A DNA stretch of 64,000 nt from Sphingobium cyanobacteriorum (GTDB lineage: Bacteria > Pseudomonadota > Alphaproteobacteria > Sphingomonadales > Sphingomonadaceae). The position numbers and the translations under genes are program-made. Shown piece after piece: positions 17,262 through 27,046 of this stretch. The stretch covers positions 1 through 64,000 of the forward strand of contig NZ_JAUQOM010000008.1 of NCBI RefSeq assembly GCF_030580935.1. The letters are read 5' to 3'. The notes below the pieces were generated by a model. It made no database searches, was not told the DNA's origin, and saw only the letters and a list, made by a program, of their open reading frames with translations. Every line of letters starts with the position of its first letter. Within the stretch, counting starts at the first letter, position 1.

Positions 17262-17296
17262 GCAACCACAGGAACCGTGGGCGCGGTTCCGGTTGC
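17262..17296. promoter_or_regulatory. Inverted repeat in the leader of the E1/lipoyl unit
   Basis: GCAACC-aca-GGAACC (17262-17276) pairs with GGTTCC-GGTTGC (17285-17296), giving 12 bp interrupted by a 3-nt bulge. It starts 27 bp upstream of the E1-alpha start in the 228-bp region divergent to the FadB/FadJ-like gene. It could be an operator or an mRNA leader hairpin. Confidence 0.45.
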
Positions 17297-17463
17297 TTAG
17301 GCGATGCCCGACTATCTGGCATCTGCGATCGATAGCAAGACGCCATTATCTGAAATCCGGTCGATCAAGTCATGTATCGTATGGCTGATAAATTCCTTGT
17401 CCGGCTCCCTCACCGCGAACCGTCTCCGTAAACCGGCATGACCGGATGCGAAAAGGATTGCAC

Positions 17464-19548
17464 ATGGCTGCTGCCGACTGGGTGTTTAAAGACGGGATAG
17501 CCGTTGTGACAATCAGCAACCCGCCTGTCGGCGCGCTCAGTCTGGCCGTCCGTCGCGAGCTTGGCGAGGCGCTGGCCAGGGCGGGGCAGGATGATGCGGT
17601 TCGTGCAGTGATCCTGACGGGCAGCCACGGCGCGTTCAGTGCCGGCGGGGATATCAAGGCGTTCAATAGCACAGACATTGAGGTCCGGCCGTATGTAAAG
17701 GATCTACAGGCGCAGATTGCATCGCTTGCCAAGCCTGTCATCGCCGCCATCGACGGTATCGCGCTGGGTGGTGGGCTGGAACTGGCCTTGGCCTGTCATG
17801 GCCGTGTCGCGACGCCCCGTGCGCGTTTGTCGCTGCCGGAACTGAAGCTGGGTATGCTGCCGGGTGCCGCGGGCGTGGTGCAAATGACGCATCTCATCGG
17901 GCCCGAACGGACGTTGGACCTGCTGGTTTCGGGCCGTGTGATGAGCGCCGAGGAGGCGCTTGCCGACGGTATCGTCGACATGGTGGAGGAAGATGCGCTG
18001 GCTGCGGCGGAGGCACTGGCCCGTGCAGTTCTGGATGGCGGTCGGGTGTTCGTCCCGGTGCTGGACAGGCCCGTCCCCGGTGCACCTTTCGATCCTGCCC
18101 TCGCGGACATGCTGCGCCAACAGGCGGCGCGCAAGGCGCGCGGCGCGGAAGCGCCGGTTGCCGCAGCGGAGGTGATCGCCGCTGCCTGCGCAATGGACGT
18201 GACCGCCGCCGTGGCTTTCAACGAACAGCGGGCGGGTCAACTCTACGGATCGCCGCAGCAGCGTGCCCAGACCTATTATTTCAAGGCAGAACGGGCGGCA
18301 CGGCGCGTTCCCGGCCTCCCGGAAGCAACCCGGCCTGCGGGCATTGCCAAGGCGGCGGTGATCGGTTCCGGCACCATGGGCGGCGGCATTGCCATGGTGT
18401 TCGCCAATGCCGGCATTCCCGTAACCCTGGTGGACATCAGCCAGGACGCGCTGGATCGCGGCATGGGCATCATCGCCCGCAATTATGACACGTCGGTCAA
18501 GCGTGGATCGATGACCCAGGAAAAGGCCGATATGGCGCGGGCGCGGATCAGCGGCACGACCGACTATGAAGCGATCGCCGACGTGGACATCGCCGTGGAG
18601 GCGGTGTTCGAGAAGATGGACCTGAAGCAGAGCATCTTTCGCCGTTTGGACGCGGTGCTGAAGCCCGGTGCGATCCTGGCGACCAACACCTCTTCGCTGG
18701 ATATCGACGCTATCGCCGCTGTCACCGGACGGCCGCAGGATGTGATCGGGGTGCATTTCTTTTCACCCGCCAACATTATGAAGTTGCAAGAGAATGTGCG
18801 CGGAACGGCAAGTTCGCCACGCAGCGTCGCCACGGTCATGGCGCTGGGCAAGGCACTGGGCAAGGTGCCCGTTCTGGCCGGCAATTGCGATGGTTTCATC
18901 GGCAACCGGATGTTGCAATATTATCAGGGCGAAGCGGAATTCATGCTGGAGCAGGGCGCTGGGATCGAGCAGATCGATCGCGTCGCCGAACGTTTCGGAA
19001 TGCCGATGGGGCCGCTGGCCATTTGTGATCTGGCGGGCGTCGATGTCGGCGTGCTGATCTATCAGGATCGGGCGAAGCGGCTGGCACCGGGCAATCGCCA
19101 GTCCCCCATAGCGGAGCGCCTGCTGGCCATGGGGCGGCTGGGGCAGAAGAATGGCAAGGGTTTCTATCGCTATGAAGGGCGCGAACGCATCGTCGATCAA
19201 GAGGTCGTGGACGCGATCGCGGCGGTCTCGGCGGAACTGGGCATCACGCGCCGTGACTTCACTGATGAGGAGATTGAGGCACGCCTGTTCATGCCGCTGG
19301 TGAACGAGGGTGCCAAGGAACTGGAAGATGGCACCGCCTTGCGCGCGAGCGATATCGATGTGGTGTGGGTGAACGGCTATGGCTTCCCCACCCACAAGGG
19401 CGGGCCGATGTATTGGGGCGAGCAGGTCGGGCTTGAAAAGGTCCGCGACATGGCCTTGAGCCTTGCGGAACGCAATGGCCCGCGCTGGGGGCCGTCGGCG
19501 CTGCTCGAACGACTGGTCCGCGAAGGCAAGGGCTGGGCGGACGCTTGA
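17464..19548 (+). CDS. Fused enoyl-CoA hydratase / 3-hydroxyacyl-CoA dehydrogenase (FadB/FadJ-like)
   Basis: 694 residues from the ATG at 17464 (AAAAGGA 6 nt upstream). The N-terminal crotonase domain (about 1-190) keeps both hydratase glutamates: [11 protein letters not shown] and [15 protein letters not shown] Rossmann 3-hydroxyacyl-CoA dehydrogenase domain follows ([20 protein letters not shown] near 300, [13 protein letters not shown] near 430), then duplicated C-terminal dimerisation domains. It should hydrate trans-2-enoyl-CoA and oxidise the L-3-hydroxyacyl-CoA with NAD. The thiolase gene converges on it and would supply the last step of the cycle. Confidence 0.96.
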   Translation: MAAADWVFKDGIAVVTISNPPVGALSLAVRRELGEALARAGQDDAVRAVILTGSHGAFSAGGDIKAFNSTDIEVRPYVKDLQAQIASLAKPVIAAIDGIALGGGLELALACHGRVATPRARLSLPELKLGMLPGAAGVVQMTHLIGPERTLDLLVSGRVMSAEEALADGIVDMVEEDALAAAEALARAVLDGGRVFVPVLDRPVPGAPFDPALADMLRQQAARKARGAEAPVAAAEVIAAACAMDVTAAVAFNEQRAGQLYGSPQQRAQTYYFKAERAARRVPGLPEATRPAGIAKAAVIGSGTMGGGIAMVFANAGIPVTLVDISQDALDRGMGIIARNYDTSVKRGSMTQEKADMARARISGTTDYEAIADVDIAVEAVFEKMDLKQSIFRRLDAVLKPGAILATNTSSLDIDAIAAVTGRPQDVIGVHFFSPANIMKLQENVRGTASSPRSVATVMALGKALGKVPVLAGNCDGFIGNRMLQYYQGEAEFMLEQGAGIEQIDRVAERFGMPMGPLAICDLAGVDVGVLIYQDRAKRLAPGNRQSPIAERLLAMGRLGQKNGKGFYRYEGRERIVDQEVVDAIAAVSAELGITRRDFTDEEIEARLFMPLVNEGAKELEDGTALRASDIDVVWVNGYGFPTHKGGPMYWGEQVGLEKVRDMALSLAERNGPRWGPSALLERLVREGKGWADA

Positions 19549-19573
19549 CCGGCGCAGGGCAGACGCAATAATC

Positions 19574-19604
19574 GGCCGGGGGATCATGTCCCCCGGCTGT
19601 TTTG
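19574..19604 (+). terminator. Rho-independent terminator
   Basis: GCCGGGGGA (19575-19583) and TCCCCCGGC (19589-19597) form a 9-bp stem with a 5-nt loop followed by TGTTTT. It lies between the converging hydratase/dehydrogenase and thiolase genes and may act in both directions. Confidence 0.75.
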
Positions 19605-19607
19605 CAA

Positions 19608-20786
19608 TCAGACGATTTCGAACAGGCCTGCGGCGCCCATGCCGCCTGCAACGCACATCGTGACCACCGCATATTTCTCGCCCCGGCGCTTGCCTTCGAT
19701 CAGCGCGTGCCCGGTCATGCGTGAACCCGACATGCCGAAGGGATGGCCGATGGCGATCGCGCCGCCATCGACATTCAGCCTTGCCGGATCAATGCCAAGC
19801 TGGTCGCGGCAATAGATGACTTGCACTGCGAACGCTTCGTTGAGTTCCCAGATGCCGATGTCATCGACGCTCAGGCCAGCGCGTTTCAGCAGTTTCGGTA
19901 CGGCAAAGACCGGCCCGATGCCCATTTCGTCCGGTCCGCAGGCCGCGACGGCAAAGCCCCGGAATATGCCAAGCGGCTGAAGCCCGCGCCGCGCCGCTTC
20001 CGTATCGCTCATCACCACGCACACGCTGGCGCCGTCGGACAACTGGCTGGCGTTGCCCGCTGTGACGCAGCCGCCGTCCACCACGGTACGCAGCGACGAC
20101 AGACCCTCCAGCGTGGTTTCGGGACGATTGCCCTCATCCTTGGCAAGCGTCACTTCCTCCTCGCCGGTCACAGCGCCGCTCTTGTCCTTGACCAGCTTGG
20201 TGACGGTCACGGGCACGATCTCCGCATCAAGCCGCCCGGCCTCCTGCGCGGCGGCGATTCGCTGCTGGCTGAGCAGCGAATAGGCATCCTGCGCTTCCCG
20301 TCCGATGCCATAGCGGCTGGCGACGGTTTCTGCCGTCTGGATCATGCTGTCGTAAATACCCGTGACATTCGCCTTGAGCCACGGATTTTCGAGCCGGTCC
20401 TCGCGCGTGTTGGGCAGGGCGAGCGAACAGCTATCGAGGCCGCCCGCGACATAGATGTCGCCTTCGCCTGCGATGATCCGCTGGGCTGCCAGTGCGATGG
20501 TGTTGAGGCCGGACGCGCATTTGCGATCCAGTGAAAAGCCCGGCACGCCGATCGGCAGGCCCGCGCGAAGGGCGGCCATGCGGGCCACATTGCCACCCTG
20601 CGGGCCTTCCAGCCGTGCCGCGCCGAGGATAACATCCTCGATCTCCGGTCCTTCCAGGCCAGCGCGCTTCACCGCCTCGCGGATCACGAGTGCGCCAAGT
20701 TCGGCCCCGTCCTGATTGTTGAGCGCGCCGCGGCCCGCCTTGCCGATGGCGGTACGGGCGGTGGAAACGATGACTGCGTCTGCCAT
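19608..20786 (-). CDS. Thiolase (acetyl-CoA acyltransferase)
   Basis: 392 residues from the ATG at 20786 (AGGACAG upstream); the frame continues open to 21134 but the extra part is outside the family. Catalytic residues are intact: Cys90 in DRKCASG, NEAFA, His348 in [11 protein letters not shown], and Cys378 in CVAGGMG. It cleaves 3-ketoacyl-CoA with CoA to release acetyl- or propionyl-CoA. The start lies 19 bp after the stop of the small acyl-CoA dehydrogenase subunit, so it is the third gene of an ACAD-ACAD-thiolase operon. Confidence 0.95.
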   Translation of the reverse strand: MADAVIVSTARTAIGKAGRGALNNQDGAELGALVIREAVKRAGLEGPEIEDVILGAARLEGPQGGNVARMAALRAGLPIGVPGFSLDRKCASGLNTIALAAQRIIAGEGDIYVAGGLDSCSLALPNTREDRLENPWLKANVTGIYDSMIQTAETVASRYGIGREAQDAYSLLSQQRIAAAQEAGRLDAEIVPVTVTKLVKDKSGAVTGEEEVTLAKDEGNRPETTLEGLSSLRTVVDGGCVTAGNASQLSDGASVCVVMSDTEAARRGLQPLGIFRGFAVAACGPDEMGIGPVFAVPKLLKRAGLSVDDIGIWELNEAFAVQVIYCRDQLGIDPARLNVDGGAIAIGHPFGMSGSRMTGHALIEGKRRGEKYAVVTMCVAGGMGAAGLFEIV

Positions 20787-20805
20787 GATCTGTCCTGCTT
20801 TCGTG

Positions 20806-21780
20806 TCAATCCGTAAGGGCGGTAAGATCCGCCCAGAAACGATCTGCGCCGGCGGCCGCAACCCGCCCGCCCAGCAACGCTGCCCAATGGCTGTCGCCGC
20901 CAAATTCCGACCGAGCGGACCAGAGCCGCCGCGTGATCGGGTGCAGCGCATATTCTTGTGTGAAGCCGATAGCGCCATGCGCCTGATGCGCGGCCGAGGT
21001 GCCGATCCCGACCGCACGGTTGGCACGCAGCTTCGCTGCCGCGACTTCATAATGCGCATTGCCCCGGTCCAGTGCCTGCGCCAGTCCCATCGCCGCACAG
21101 TTGGCCGCCGCCGCCTCGCAGGCGAAGGTGGCAAGCGATTGTTGCACCGCCTGGAATTTGGCGAGCGGACGACCGAACTGCTTGCGTTCGTTCACATAGC
21201 GCACAGACATGGCCAGCGCCGCATCGAGCGCGCCGGCGATCTGCGCGACACGCGCGAACGCACCCATGACGAACACGTTCTCGGTCACATGGGCGACGGG
21301 AACGCTCTCGAAGTGCCAGACATCCCGGCTTTCCCCTGCCAAATTGACTGATGGAGTGCGTTCTCCGCCAGCAGTAGCGACCAGAAAGGACCCACCCTGC
21401 GGTCCTGGAGCAACAATGAAGTCCGCGCCCTCGCTCATCACTGCGCCATGGACCGCCCCGGTGAAGCAATCCCCTTCAACCGTGCCGTCGGTGCGGGACG
21501 CGATCGTGCCGCGCCCTTCCAGCCCGGTGCCTGCCGCCAACCGTGCCGCGATTGCCGCTTCCGCAACCGGCAGCGACAGGGCGTGATAGCCAGCCAGTCG
21601 AAAGACGATGAGGGCATCCTGCCAAGTGCCACCAAAGCCGCCCGCCTCTTCCGGCAGGAGCAGGGAGGAGAGCGCCAACGCCTCTATCTGGGACCAGTGC
21701 GCTTCCATCGTCGCTGATGGCCCCAATCCCGCGAACAGGCCGTCGGCCATGTCCGAAAGCATGTGCTGCTGATCGTTCAT
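20806..21780 (-). CDS. Acyl-CoA dehydrogenase family protein, short subunit
   Basis: 324 residues, shorter than a canonical acyl-CoA dehydrogenase (about 380). The C-terminal four-helix region is clear: [35 protein letters not shown] and [24 protein letters not shown]. The N-terminal FAD/substrate region is degenerate, and I see no canonical catalytic glutamate at the usual C-terminal site. The start overlaps the stop of the larger dehydrogenase gene by ATGA (21777-21780). This is the pattern of heteromeric acyl-CoA dehydrogenases known from actinobacterial steroid side-chain and ring degradation. It is likely the second subunit of such a complex. Confidence 0.9.
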   Translation of the reverse strand: MNDQQHMLSDMADGLFAGLGPSATMEAHWSQIEALALSSLLLPEEAGGFGGTWQDALIVFRLAGYHALSLPVAEAAIAARLAAGTGLEGRGTIASRTDGTVEGDCFTGAVHGAVMSEGADFIVAPGPQGGSFLVATAGGERTPSVNLAGESRDVWHFESVPVAHVTENVFVMGAFARVAQIAGALDAALAMSVRYVNERKQFGRPLAKFQAVQQSLATFACEAAAANCAAMGLAQALDRGNAHYEVAAAKLRANRAVGIGTSAAHQAHGAIGFTQEYALHPITRRLWSARSEFGGDSHWAALLGGRVAAAGADRFWADLTALTD

Positions 21781-22916
21781 CGAAGTCCCAATCCCCGTGC
21801 GATAATGCCCTTCAATATTTCCCGCGTGCCGCCGCGCAGGGAGAAAGAGGGTGAAACCTGAAGCAGGTGGCCCAGCATGATTGGCAACGCCGCGTCGCTG
21901 GAGAGGTCCGTCTCGACCGCTGCCTGGATCAGGGCAGGCATGGCCTGTTCGAAGCTGTTACCCAAATCCTTGACGATGGTGGCTTCCAATGCCGGGTCGT
22001 GGCCCTGCGCGATCTGCGCTGCGACCGATGCGGACATCAGGCGCAACGTCCAGGTTTCGGATACCAACTGGCCGATCAGCGCGCGAACGCAATCGCTCGG
22101 TTCTGGTCCTACGGCCCGGATCAGTTCGGTCAGCAGGGTGAGACAGGAGAGATAGCGTTCCGGCCCGGAGCGTTCGAGCGACAGTTCCGCCGTCGCCTGT
22201 TTCCAGCCCTCGCCCTCCACGCCCAGCAACGCCGTGCCGGGCAGCCGCACATTATCAAAGAATATTTCGTTGAAATCATGTCCGCCCGTCAGGTCGAGGA
22301 TCGGGCGGACGGTCAGGCCGGGCGTATCCATCGGAATGATGAACTGGCTGAGGCCTGCATTGCGTTCCGACCCTTCTTCCGACCGGATCAGTGCGATCAT
22401 GACATGCGCATTGTGGGCATTCGTCGTCCACACTTTCTGCCCGTCGATCACCCAGCCGTCTCCATCACGGCGCGCCGTGGTCCGAACGGCGGCCAGGTCC
22501 GACCCGGCATTGGGTTCGGACAGGCCGATACAGGCAAAGATTTCGCCGCGTGCCATGCCGGGCACCCATCGACGACGTTCCTCTTCATGGCCGTAGCGCA
22601 GCAGGAGAGTGCCGGTCTGCCGGTCGGCGATCCAGTGCGCCCCGACCGGAGCGCCCGCCGCCAGCAATTCTTCCAGCACGATATAGCGTTCCAGCGGGCT
22701 GCGTTCGTGCCCGCCATATTCCTTCGGCCAGGTCATGCCCAGCAGCCCGGCTGCGGCCAGGGTGCGGCTAAACGCCGGATCGGCCACGGCCCAGCAATTG
22801 GTACGGTCGGCCGGATTGGCCGGATGGACATGATCTGCCACCAGTGTCCGAACCTGACGGCGCAGGTCCGCGCCATTGTCGGGCCAGGAGAGGGCTTCTA
22901 TCGCAAAGGTCTGCAC
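21777..22916 (-). CDS. Acyl-CoA dehydrogenase, long subunit
   Basis: 379 residues from a GTG at 22916. It carries the FAD/acyl-binding motifs IGLSEPNAGSDLAAVRTTA and VIDGQKVWTTNAHNAHVMIAL, and ends [21 protein letters not shown]. The residue matching the medium-chain-type catalytic glutamate (YEGT) is glycine here (RGGT), as in some heteromeric FadE subunits where the base lies elsewhere. It should introduce an alpha,beta double bond in an acyl-CoA and pass electrons to ETF. It is the first gene of the operon with the short subunit and thiolase. The 190-bp divergent gap to 23107 must hold both promoters. Confidence 0.94.
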   Translation of the reverse strand: MQTFAIEALSWPDNGADLRRQVRTLVADHVHPANPADRTNCWAVADPAFSRTLAAAGLLGMTWPKEYGGHERSPLERYIVLEELLAAGAPVGAHWIADRQTGTLLLRYGHEEERRRWVPGMARGEIFACIGLSEPNAGSDLAAVRTTARRDGDGWVIDGQKVWTTNAHNAHVMIALIRSEEGSERNAGLSQFIIPMDTPGLTVRPILDLTGGHDFNEIFFDNVRLPGTALLGVEGEGWKQATAELSLERSGPERYLSCLTLLTELIRAVGPEPSDCVRALIGQLVSETWTLRLMSASVAAQIAQGHDPALEATIVKDLGNSFEQAMPALIQAAVETDLSSDAALPIMLGHLLQVSPSFSLRGGTREILKGIIARGLGLR

Positions 22917-23106
22917 GCTATGGTCCGCCTCAAGTTTATGGGCCTCTAGTGGGGGTGCCGCCTTGCGTCGCCAACTCTCTTCCGTCCATTATCGCAGCGG
23001 CGATATGCTGTCCTTCCGGGCTGGCCGGGGCGGCGTGCGCTGCTAGTCATCGGGGCAATCCGGTATGCTTGCCGGGAAACTACAGCATTTCAGGAGTAAA
23101 CGCGCC

Positions 23107-23877
23107 ATGTCGATTGACGTGATCCGCGAAGGCGGCGTCGCCATCGTCACCATCAACCGCCCGGAGCGCAAGAACGCCATCACCATGGCCATGCGCGGCG
23201 CGTTCCAGACCGTGTTCCAGGAATTGCAGGATGATGAGGAGGTTCGCGCGATCATCCTGACCGGGGCCGGCGGCGATTTCGCTGCGGGTGCCGATGTCGG
23301 TGAAATGGGTTCGGGCGGTGTGCGCGGCAATGTGATCAAATATCGGACGCTCCATCGCATGACGCGCAGCGTGGCGCATACCAACAAGCCGGTGATTGCA
23401 GCTGTTGAAGGTGTTTGCATCGGTGTCGCGTTCGCGCTCGCCCTGGCGTGCGATTTCATCATCTGCGCCGACAATGCCCGCTTCCAGTTCGCCTTCCGCC
23501 ACATCGGCCTCGCCATGGACGGCGGTGCTGGCTGGCTGCTGGAACGCCATGTCGGTGTCATGCGGGCGAAGGAAATTGCCTACACCGGCCGCTTCGTCAG
23601 CGGAGAGGAAGCCGTGCGTCTGGGCTTTGCGCTGGAGGCGCTGCCCAAGGAGCAGGTGCAGGCCCGCGCGCGGGAGATGGCCGATAGCCTTGCGACGGCT
23701 CCCACGATCGCGCTGTCCCATATCAAGCGCCAGTTCGATAGCGCCCCGACCCAATCCTATGACGAGGCGCTGGAATATGAGGCGGCGGTGCAGGCACTGA
23801 TGACCTGGACCGAGGATTTCAAGGAAGGTACGACTGCTTTCAAGGAGAAGCGCAAGCCGGTCTATCGTGGTGCCTGA
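23107..23877 (+). CDS. PaaG-like enoyl-CoA isomerase/hydratase family protein
   Basis: 256 residues from the ATG at 23107 (AGGAG 10 nt upstream) rather than the earlier ATG at 23065. Crotonase fold with NRPERKNAI (17-25) and GGDFAAGADVGEM (55-67). Both classical hydratase glutamates are absent (GVAFALALACD and FRHIGLAMDGG). An aspartate, Asp138, is present in the AMDGGAGWLL context, as in PaaG-type isomerases. A double-bond or ring isomerisation is therefore more likely than hydration. It is first in a five-gene operon whose members overlap or nearly touch. Confidence 0.92.
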   Translation: MSIDVIREGGVAIVTINRPERKNAITMAMRGAFQTVFQELQDDEEVRAIILTGAGGDFAAGADVGEMGSGGVRGNVIKYRTLHRMTRSVAHTNKPVIAAVEGVCIGVAFALALACDFIICADNARFQFAFRHIGLAMDGGAGWLLERHVGVMRAKEIAYTGRFVSGEEAVRLGFALEALPKEQVQARAREMADSLATAPTIALSHIKRQFDSAPTQSYDEALEYEAAVQALMTWTEDFKEGTTAFKEKRKPVYRGA

Positions 23878-23892
23878 CAGAGGCGCAGAGCA

Positions 23893-24345
23893 ATGACGGA
23901 TGATGCAGCCGCAAAAACGGTGCCTGGCCCGGCGTTGGATGCCCTGATGCGCAAGATGATGGCCCGTCCCCATATCCGGGTTCTGTTTGGCATGGATATG
24001 GTCGACTATCAGGTCGGCAAGGTGACGCTGGGGATCGATCACCGGCCTGAACTGGGTCATGCGCCGGGCTGGTTCCAGGGTACGGTGACAAGCGCCCTTG
24101 CCGAATGCGCGGCGGCCCTGAGCGGCGTCACGGTGGCAGTGGACAAGGACACGATGACCCTTCAGCAATCGATCTACTTCACCGGACCGGCGCGGGGCAC
24201 GCGCCTGATCGCGGAAGGACGGGTCGTGACGCAAGGCCGGCGGATCAGTACTACGGCAGCAGATATATTCGTCCTGCGCGACGATGAGCGTCATCTCTGC
24301 GCGACCATGACCATGACGGTGATTCATACGGAATTGAAGCGATGA
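23893..24345 (+). CDS. PaaI-like hotdog-fold thioesterase
   Basis: 150 residues; a single hotdog domain with HAPGWFQGTVTSALAECAAALS (about 57-78), the helix segment typical of PaaI/YigI thioesterases, and the strand LQQSIYFTGPARGTRLIAEGRVV. Such enzymes hydrolyse stalled or toxic acyl-CoAs and release CoA. The stop overlaps the start of the LhgO-like gene by ATGA (24342-24345). Confidence 0.88.
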   Translation: MTDDAAAKTVPGPALDALMRKMMARPHIRVLFGMDMVDYQVGKVTLGIDHRPELGHAPGWFQGTVTSALAECAAALSGVTVAVDKDTMTLQQSIYFTGPARGTRLIAEGRVVTQGRRISTTAADIFVLRDDERHLCATMTMTVIHTELKR

Positions 24346-25445
24346 CGGATCGCGTCGATGCCATCGTGATCGGCGGCGGAGTGGTGGGCCTCGCCATCGG
24401 TCGTGCGCTGGCGCTGGCGGGCCATGCACCACTGATTCTGGAGGGGGAGGCGGATTTTGGATCCTGGACCAGCAGCCGCAACAGCGAGGTCATCCATGCC
24501 GGCATCTATTATCCGCAAGGCTCGCTGAAAGCGCGGTTGTGCGTAGAGGGCAAGGAGATGCTCTACGCCTTTTGCGCGGAACGCGGCGTGCCGCACAAGC
24601 AGATCGGCAAGCTGATTTTTGCGCACGATGCGGCGCAATTTGGCGAACTGGAGAAGATCGAGGCAGCCGCCCTTTCTGCCGGCGTACATGATCTGCGCTG
24701 GCTGGATCGGTCGCAGGCACAGGCGCTGGAGCCGGAACTGGACTGCGCGGCGGCTCTGCTGTCTCCATCCACCGGCATCGTCGACAGCCACAGCCTCATG
24801 CAGGCGCTACTGGGGGAGGCGGAAGCGCATGGCGGGATGCTCGTCACCAACAGCCCTGTGGACCGTATCTCCCGACAGCACGGCCTGTGGCAGGTCCATA
24901 TGCCGGGCGAGATGGAGCCGGTCGTCAGTGCGCCCATCCTCGTCAATTCCGCCGGACTGGGCGCACAAGCGATCGCGGCAGCGACCCAAGGACTGCCTTC
25001 GACTTTCGTACCCCCCTTATATCTGGCGCGCGGCGTGTATTTCACCCATTCGGGCCGGGTGCCCTTCTCGCACCTCATCTACCCGGTGCCGGAGCCGGGT
25101 GGGCTGGGAACGCATCTGACACTGGATCTCGCCGGGCAGGCGCGGTTCGGGCCGGATGTGGAATGGATCGACAGTATCGATTATACGGTCGACCCGGCGC
25201 GCCGCGCCAAATTCGCGGCTGCCGCGCAGCGTATCTGGCCGACGCTCGATCCTGATCGGCTGCAACCGGGCTATGCGGGGATCAGGCCGAAGATTTCGGG
25301 ACCTGGCGAACCGGCTGCCGATTTCCTGATCCAGGGGCCTGCCCTGCATGGACAGGAAGGGCTTGTGAACCTTTTCGGCATCGAATCGCCGGGCCTGACA
25401 GCATCCATGGCTATCGCCGATCATGTGGCAAGGCTGATCCGATGA
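24342..25445 (+). CDS. FAD-dependent oxidoreductase of the L-2-hydroxyglutarate oxidase/DAO type
   Basis: 367 residues. The FAD Rossmann motif IVIGGGVVGLAIGRAL lies at the N-terminus. NSEVIHAGIYYPQGSLKARLCVEG is the hallmark block of LhgO proteins. VNSAGLGAQ and GYAGIRPKISGP near the C-terminus complete the DAO fold. The family oxidises 2-hydroxy acids to 2-oxo acids with electrons to quinone or oxygen. Position inside an acyl-CoA/alcohol-oxidation operon suggests a 2-hydroxy acid intermediate larger than 2-hydroxyglutarate, which is an inference. ATGA overlaps occur on both sides. Confidence 0.93.
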   Translation: MTDRVDAIVIGGGVVGLAIGRALALAGHAPLILEGEADFGSWTSSRNSEVIHAGIYYPQGSLKARLCVEGKEMLYAFCAERGVPHKQIGKLIFAHDAAQFGELEKIEAAALSAGVHDLRWLDRSQAQALEPELDCAAALLSPSTGIVDSHSLMQALLGEAEAHGGMLVTNSPVDRISRQHGLWQVHMPGEMEPVVSAPILVNSAGLGAQAIAAATQGLPSTFVPPLYLARGVYFTHSGRVPFSHLIYPVPEPGGLGTHLTLDLAGQARFGPDVEWIDSIDYTVDPARRAKFAAAAQRIWPTLDPDRLQPGYAGIRPKISGPGEPAADFLIQGPALHGQEGLVNLFGIESPGLTASMAIADHVARLIR

Positions 25446-27031
25446 GCGACGGCGCCTATGACTATATCGTCGTCGGTGGAGGAAGCGCAGGCTGCGTCAT
25501 CGCCGCTCGCCTGACCGAGGACCCGTCCATCCGCGTGCTCCTGCTGGAGGCGGGGCCGCGCGATACCAATCCGTGGATTCATATTCCGCTCGGCTATGGC
25601 AAGCTGTTCAAGCACAGGAAGCTGAACTGGCTCTACGAAACGGCGCCTGAGCCAAATCTCAACAATCGCCGGATCGGTCAACCGCGAGGCAAGGTGCTGG
25701 GCGGTTCTTCCTCCATCAACGGCCTGATCTATATTCGTGGCCAGCGCGAGGATTTCGACGAGTGGGCGCGGGTCGGCAATCACGGCTGGGGCTATGACGA
25801 TCTGCTGCCCTATTTCATCCGGTCGGAGGACCAGCAGCGCGGGGCCGATCCCTGGCACGGCGTCGGCGGGCCGCAGGCCGTGTCGGACGCGACCGAGCCG
25901 CATATATTGTGCGACGCCTTTCTCGATGCCGCGCAGGAAGCGGGCTATCCCTATAATCCCGACTTCAACGGGGCGAAGCAGGAAGGCGTCGGCTATTATC
26001 AGACGACCTCGCGCCATGGTCGCAGGGTCAGCACCGCGGTCGCCTATCTGCGGCCAGCGCGCGGTCGGTCCAACCTGACGATTATGACCGGCGCGCTGGT
26101 GCGGCGGGTGCTGTTCACCGGGACGCGGGCAAATGGCGTCAAGTGGAGCGACGCGCGCGGCACACACAGCGCCACGGCCCGGCGGGAGGTGATTCTGTCG
26201 GCGGGCGCCTTTGGCAGTCCGCATCTGCTGCAACTGTCGGGCGTGGGCGATGGTGCGCATCTTCAGTCTCTGGGAATTCCGGTAGTGCACCATAATGCGC
26301 AAGTTGGTGCCAACCTTCAGGACCATTTGCAGGTCCGCACCGTCTATAAGGCGAAAGGCCGGTTGACCTTCAACGACGACATGGCCTCTCTTTTCCGCAT
26401 GGCAGGCGTCGGGATGCGCTATGCCCTGACCCGCAAGGGGCCGCTCACTGTATCGGCGGGCTATGCCGGGGGCTTCCTCCGCTCGTCGCAGGCGGTGGAC
26501 ATGCGACCGGACATGCAGTTGCTGTTCATCACCTTCAGCACGACCAAGATGGGCGACAAACTGCACCCTTTTTCCGCCTTCACCACTTCGGCCTGTCCGC
26601 TGCGCCCCGAAAGTCGCGGACATGTTCGCGCCCTGTCGCCGGACCCGGCGATGGCGCCTGACATTTTCGTCAATTTTCTGGGAACGGAGAAAGACCGGCG
26701 CGACGTGGTAGCGGGGCTAAGGATGATCCGGGCCATTGTCGGCCAGCCAGCCCTGTCCCGCCACGTCGAAAGCGAGTATCTGCCGGGGGTCGGTATCGCG
26801 GATGATGCAAGTCTGCTTGCCTATGCGCGGGAAACGGCCGGGTCGATTTATCACCCCAGTTGCACTGCGGCGATGGGCAAGGTGGTGGACGGTGCCCTGC
26901 GCGTGATGGGTGTGGATGGCCTGCGTGTCGCCGACGCATCGGTCATGCCCGCGGTGGTATCGGGCAACACCAATGCCGTTGCCATCGTCATCGGGGAAAA
27001 GGCCGCCGACCTCATCCGGTCAGGGCATTGA
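25442..27031 (+). CDS. GMC-family oxidoreductase (alcohol/choline dehydrogenase-like)
   Basis: 529 residues. The FAD motif VGGGSAGCVIAARL begins at residue 11, and the GMC signature GKVLGGSSSINGLIYIRG lies near 80. The catalytic pair is His471 (SIYHPSC) and Asn511 (SGNTNAV). It oxidises a primary alcohol to an aldehyde without NAD; the aldehyde dehydrogenase gene 15 bp downstream would complete oxidation to the acid. A comparable alcohol/aldehyde dehydrogenase pairing is known in sphingomonad polyethylene-glycol operons (pegA/pegC), but other parts of that operon are not adjacent here. Confidence 0.95.
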   Translation: MSDGAYDYIVVGGGSAGCVIAARLTEDPSIRVLLLEAGPRDTNPWIHIPLGYGKLFKHRKLNWLYETAPEPNLNNRRIGQPRGKVLGGSSSINGLIYIRGQREDFDEWARVGNHGWGYDDLLPYFIRSEDQQRGADPWHGVGGPQAVSDATEPHILCDAFLDAAQEAGYPYNPDFNGAKQEGVGYYQTTSRHGRRVSTAVAYLRPARGRSNLTIMTGALVRRVLFTGTRANGVKWSDARGTHSATARREVILSAGAFGSPHLLQLSGVGDGAHLQSLGIPVVHHNAQVGANLQDHLQVRTVYKAKGRLTFNDDMASLFRMAGVGMRYALTRKGPLTVSAGYAGGFLRSSQAVDMRPDMQLLFITFSTTKMGDKLHPFSAFTTSACPLRPESRGHVRALSPDPAMAPDIFVNFLGTEKDRRDVVAGLRMIRAIVGQPALSRHVESEYLPGVGIADDASLLAYARETAGSIYHPSCTAAMGKVVDGALRVMGVDGLRVADASVMPAVVSGNTNAVAIVIGEKAADLIRSGH

Positions 27032-27046
27032 ACACAAGGAATTGCC

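Noticed and set aside
17704..18756. 350-codon open frame opposite the fused hydratase/dehydrogenase
   Set aside because: High-GC antisense shadow; no ribosome site, no family motif, and the plus-strand gene has complete domains.
23080..24432. 450-codon minus-strand open frame across the PaaG-like and PaaI-like genes
   Set aside because: Covers two well-supported plus-strand genes; composition of His/Arg-rich sequence typical of antisense reading.
25421..26623. 400-codon minus-strand frame opposite the GMC oxidoreductase
   Set aside because: The plus strand has all GMC signatures; the antisense product shows none.
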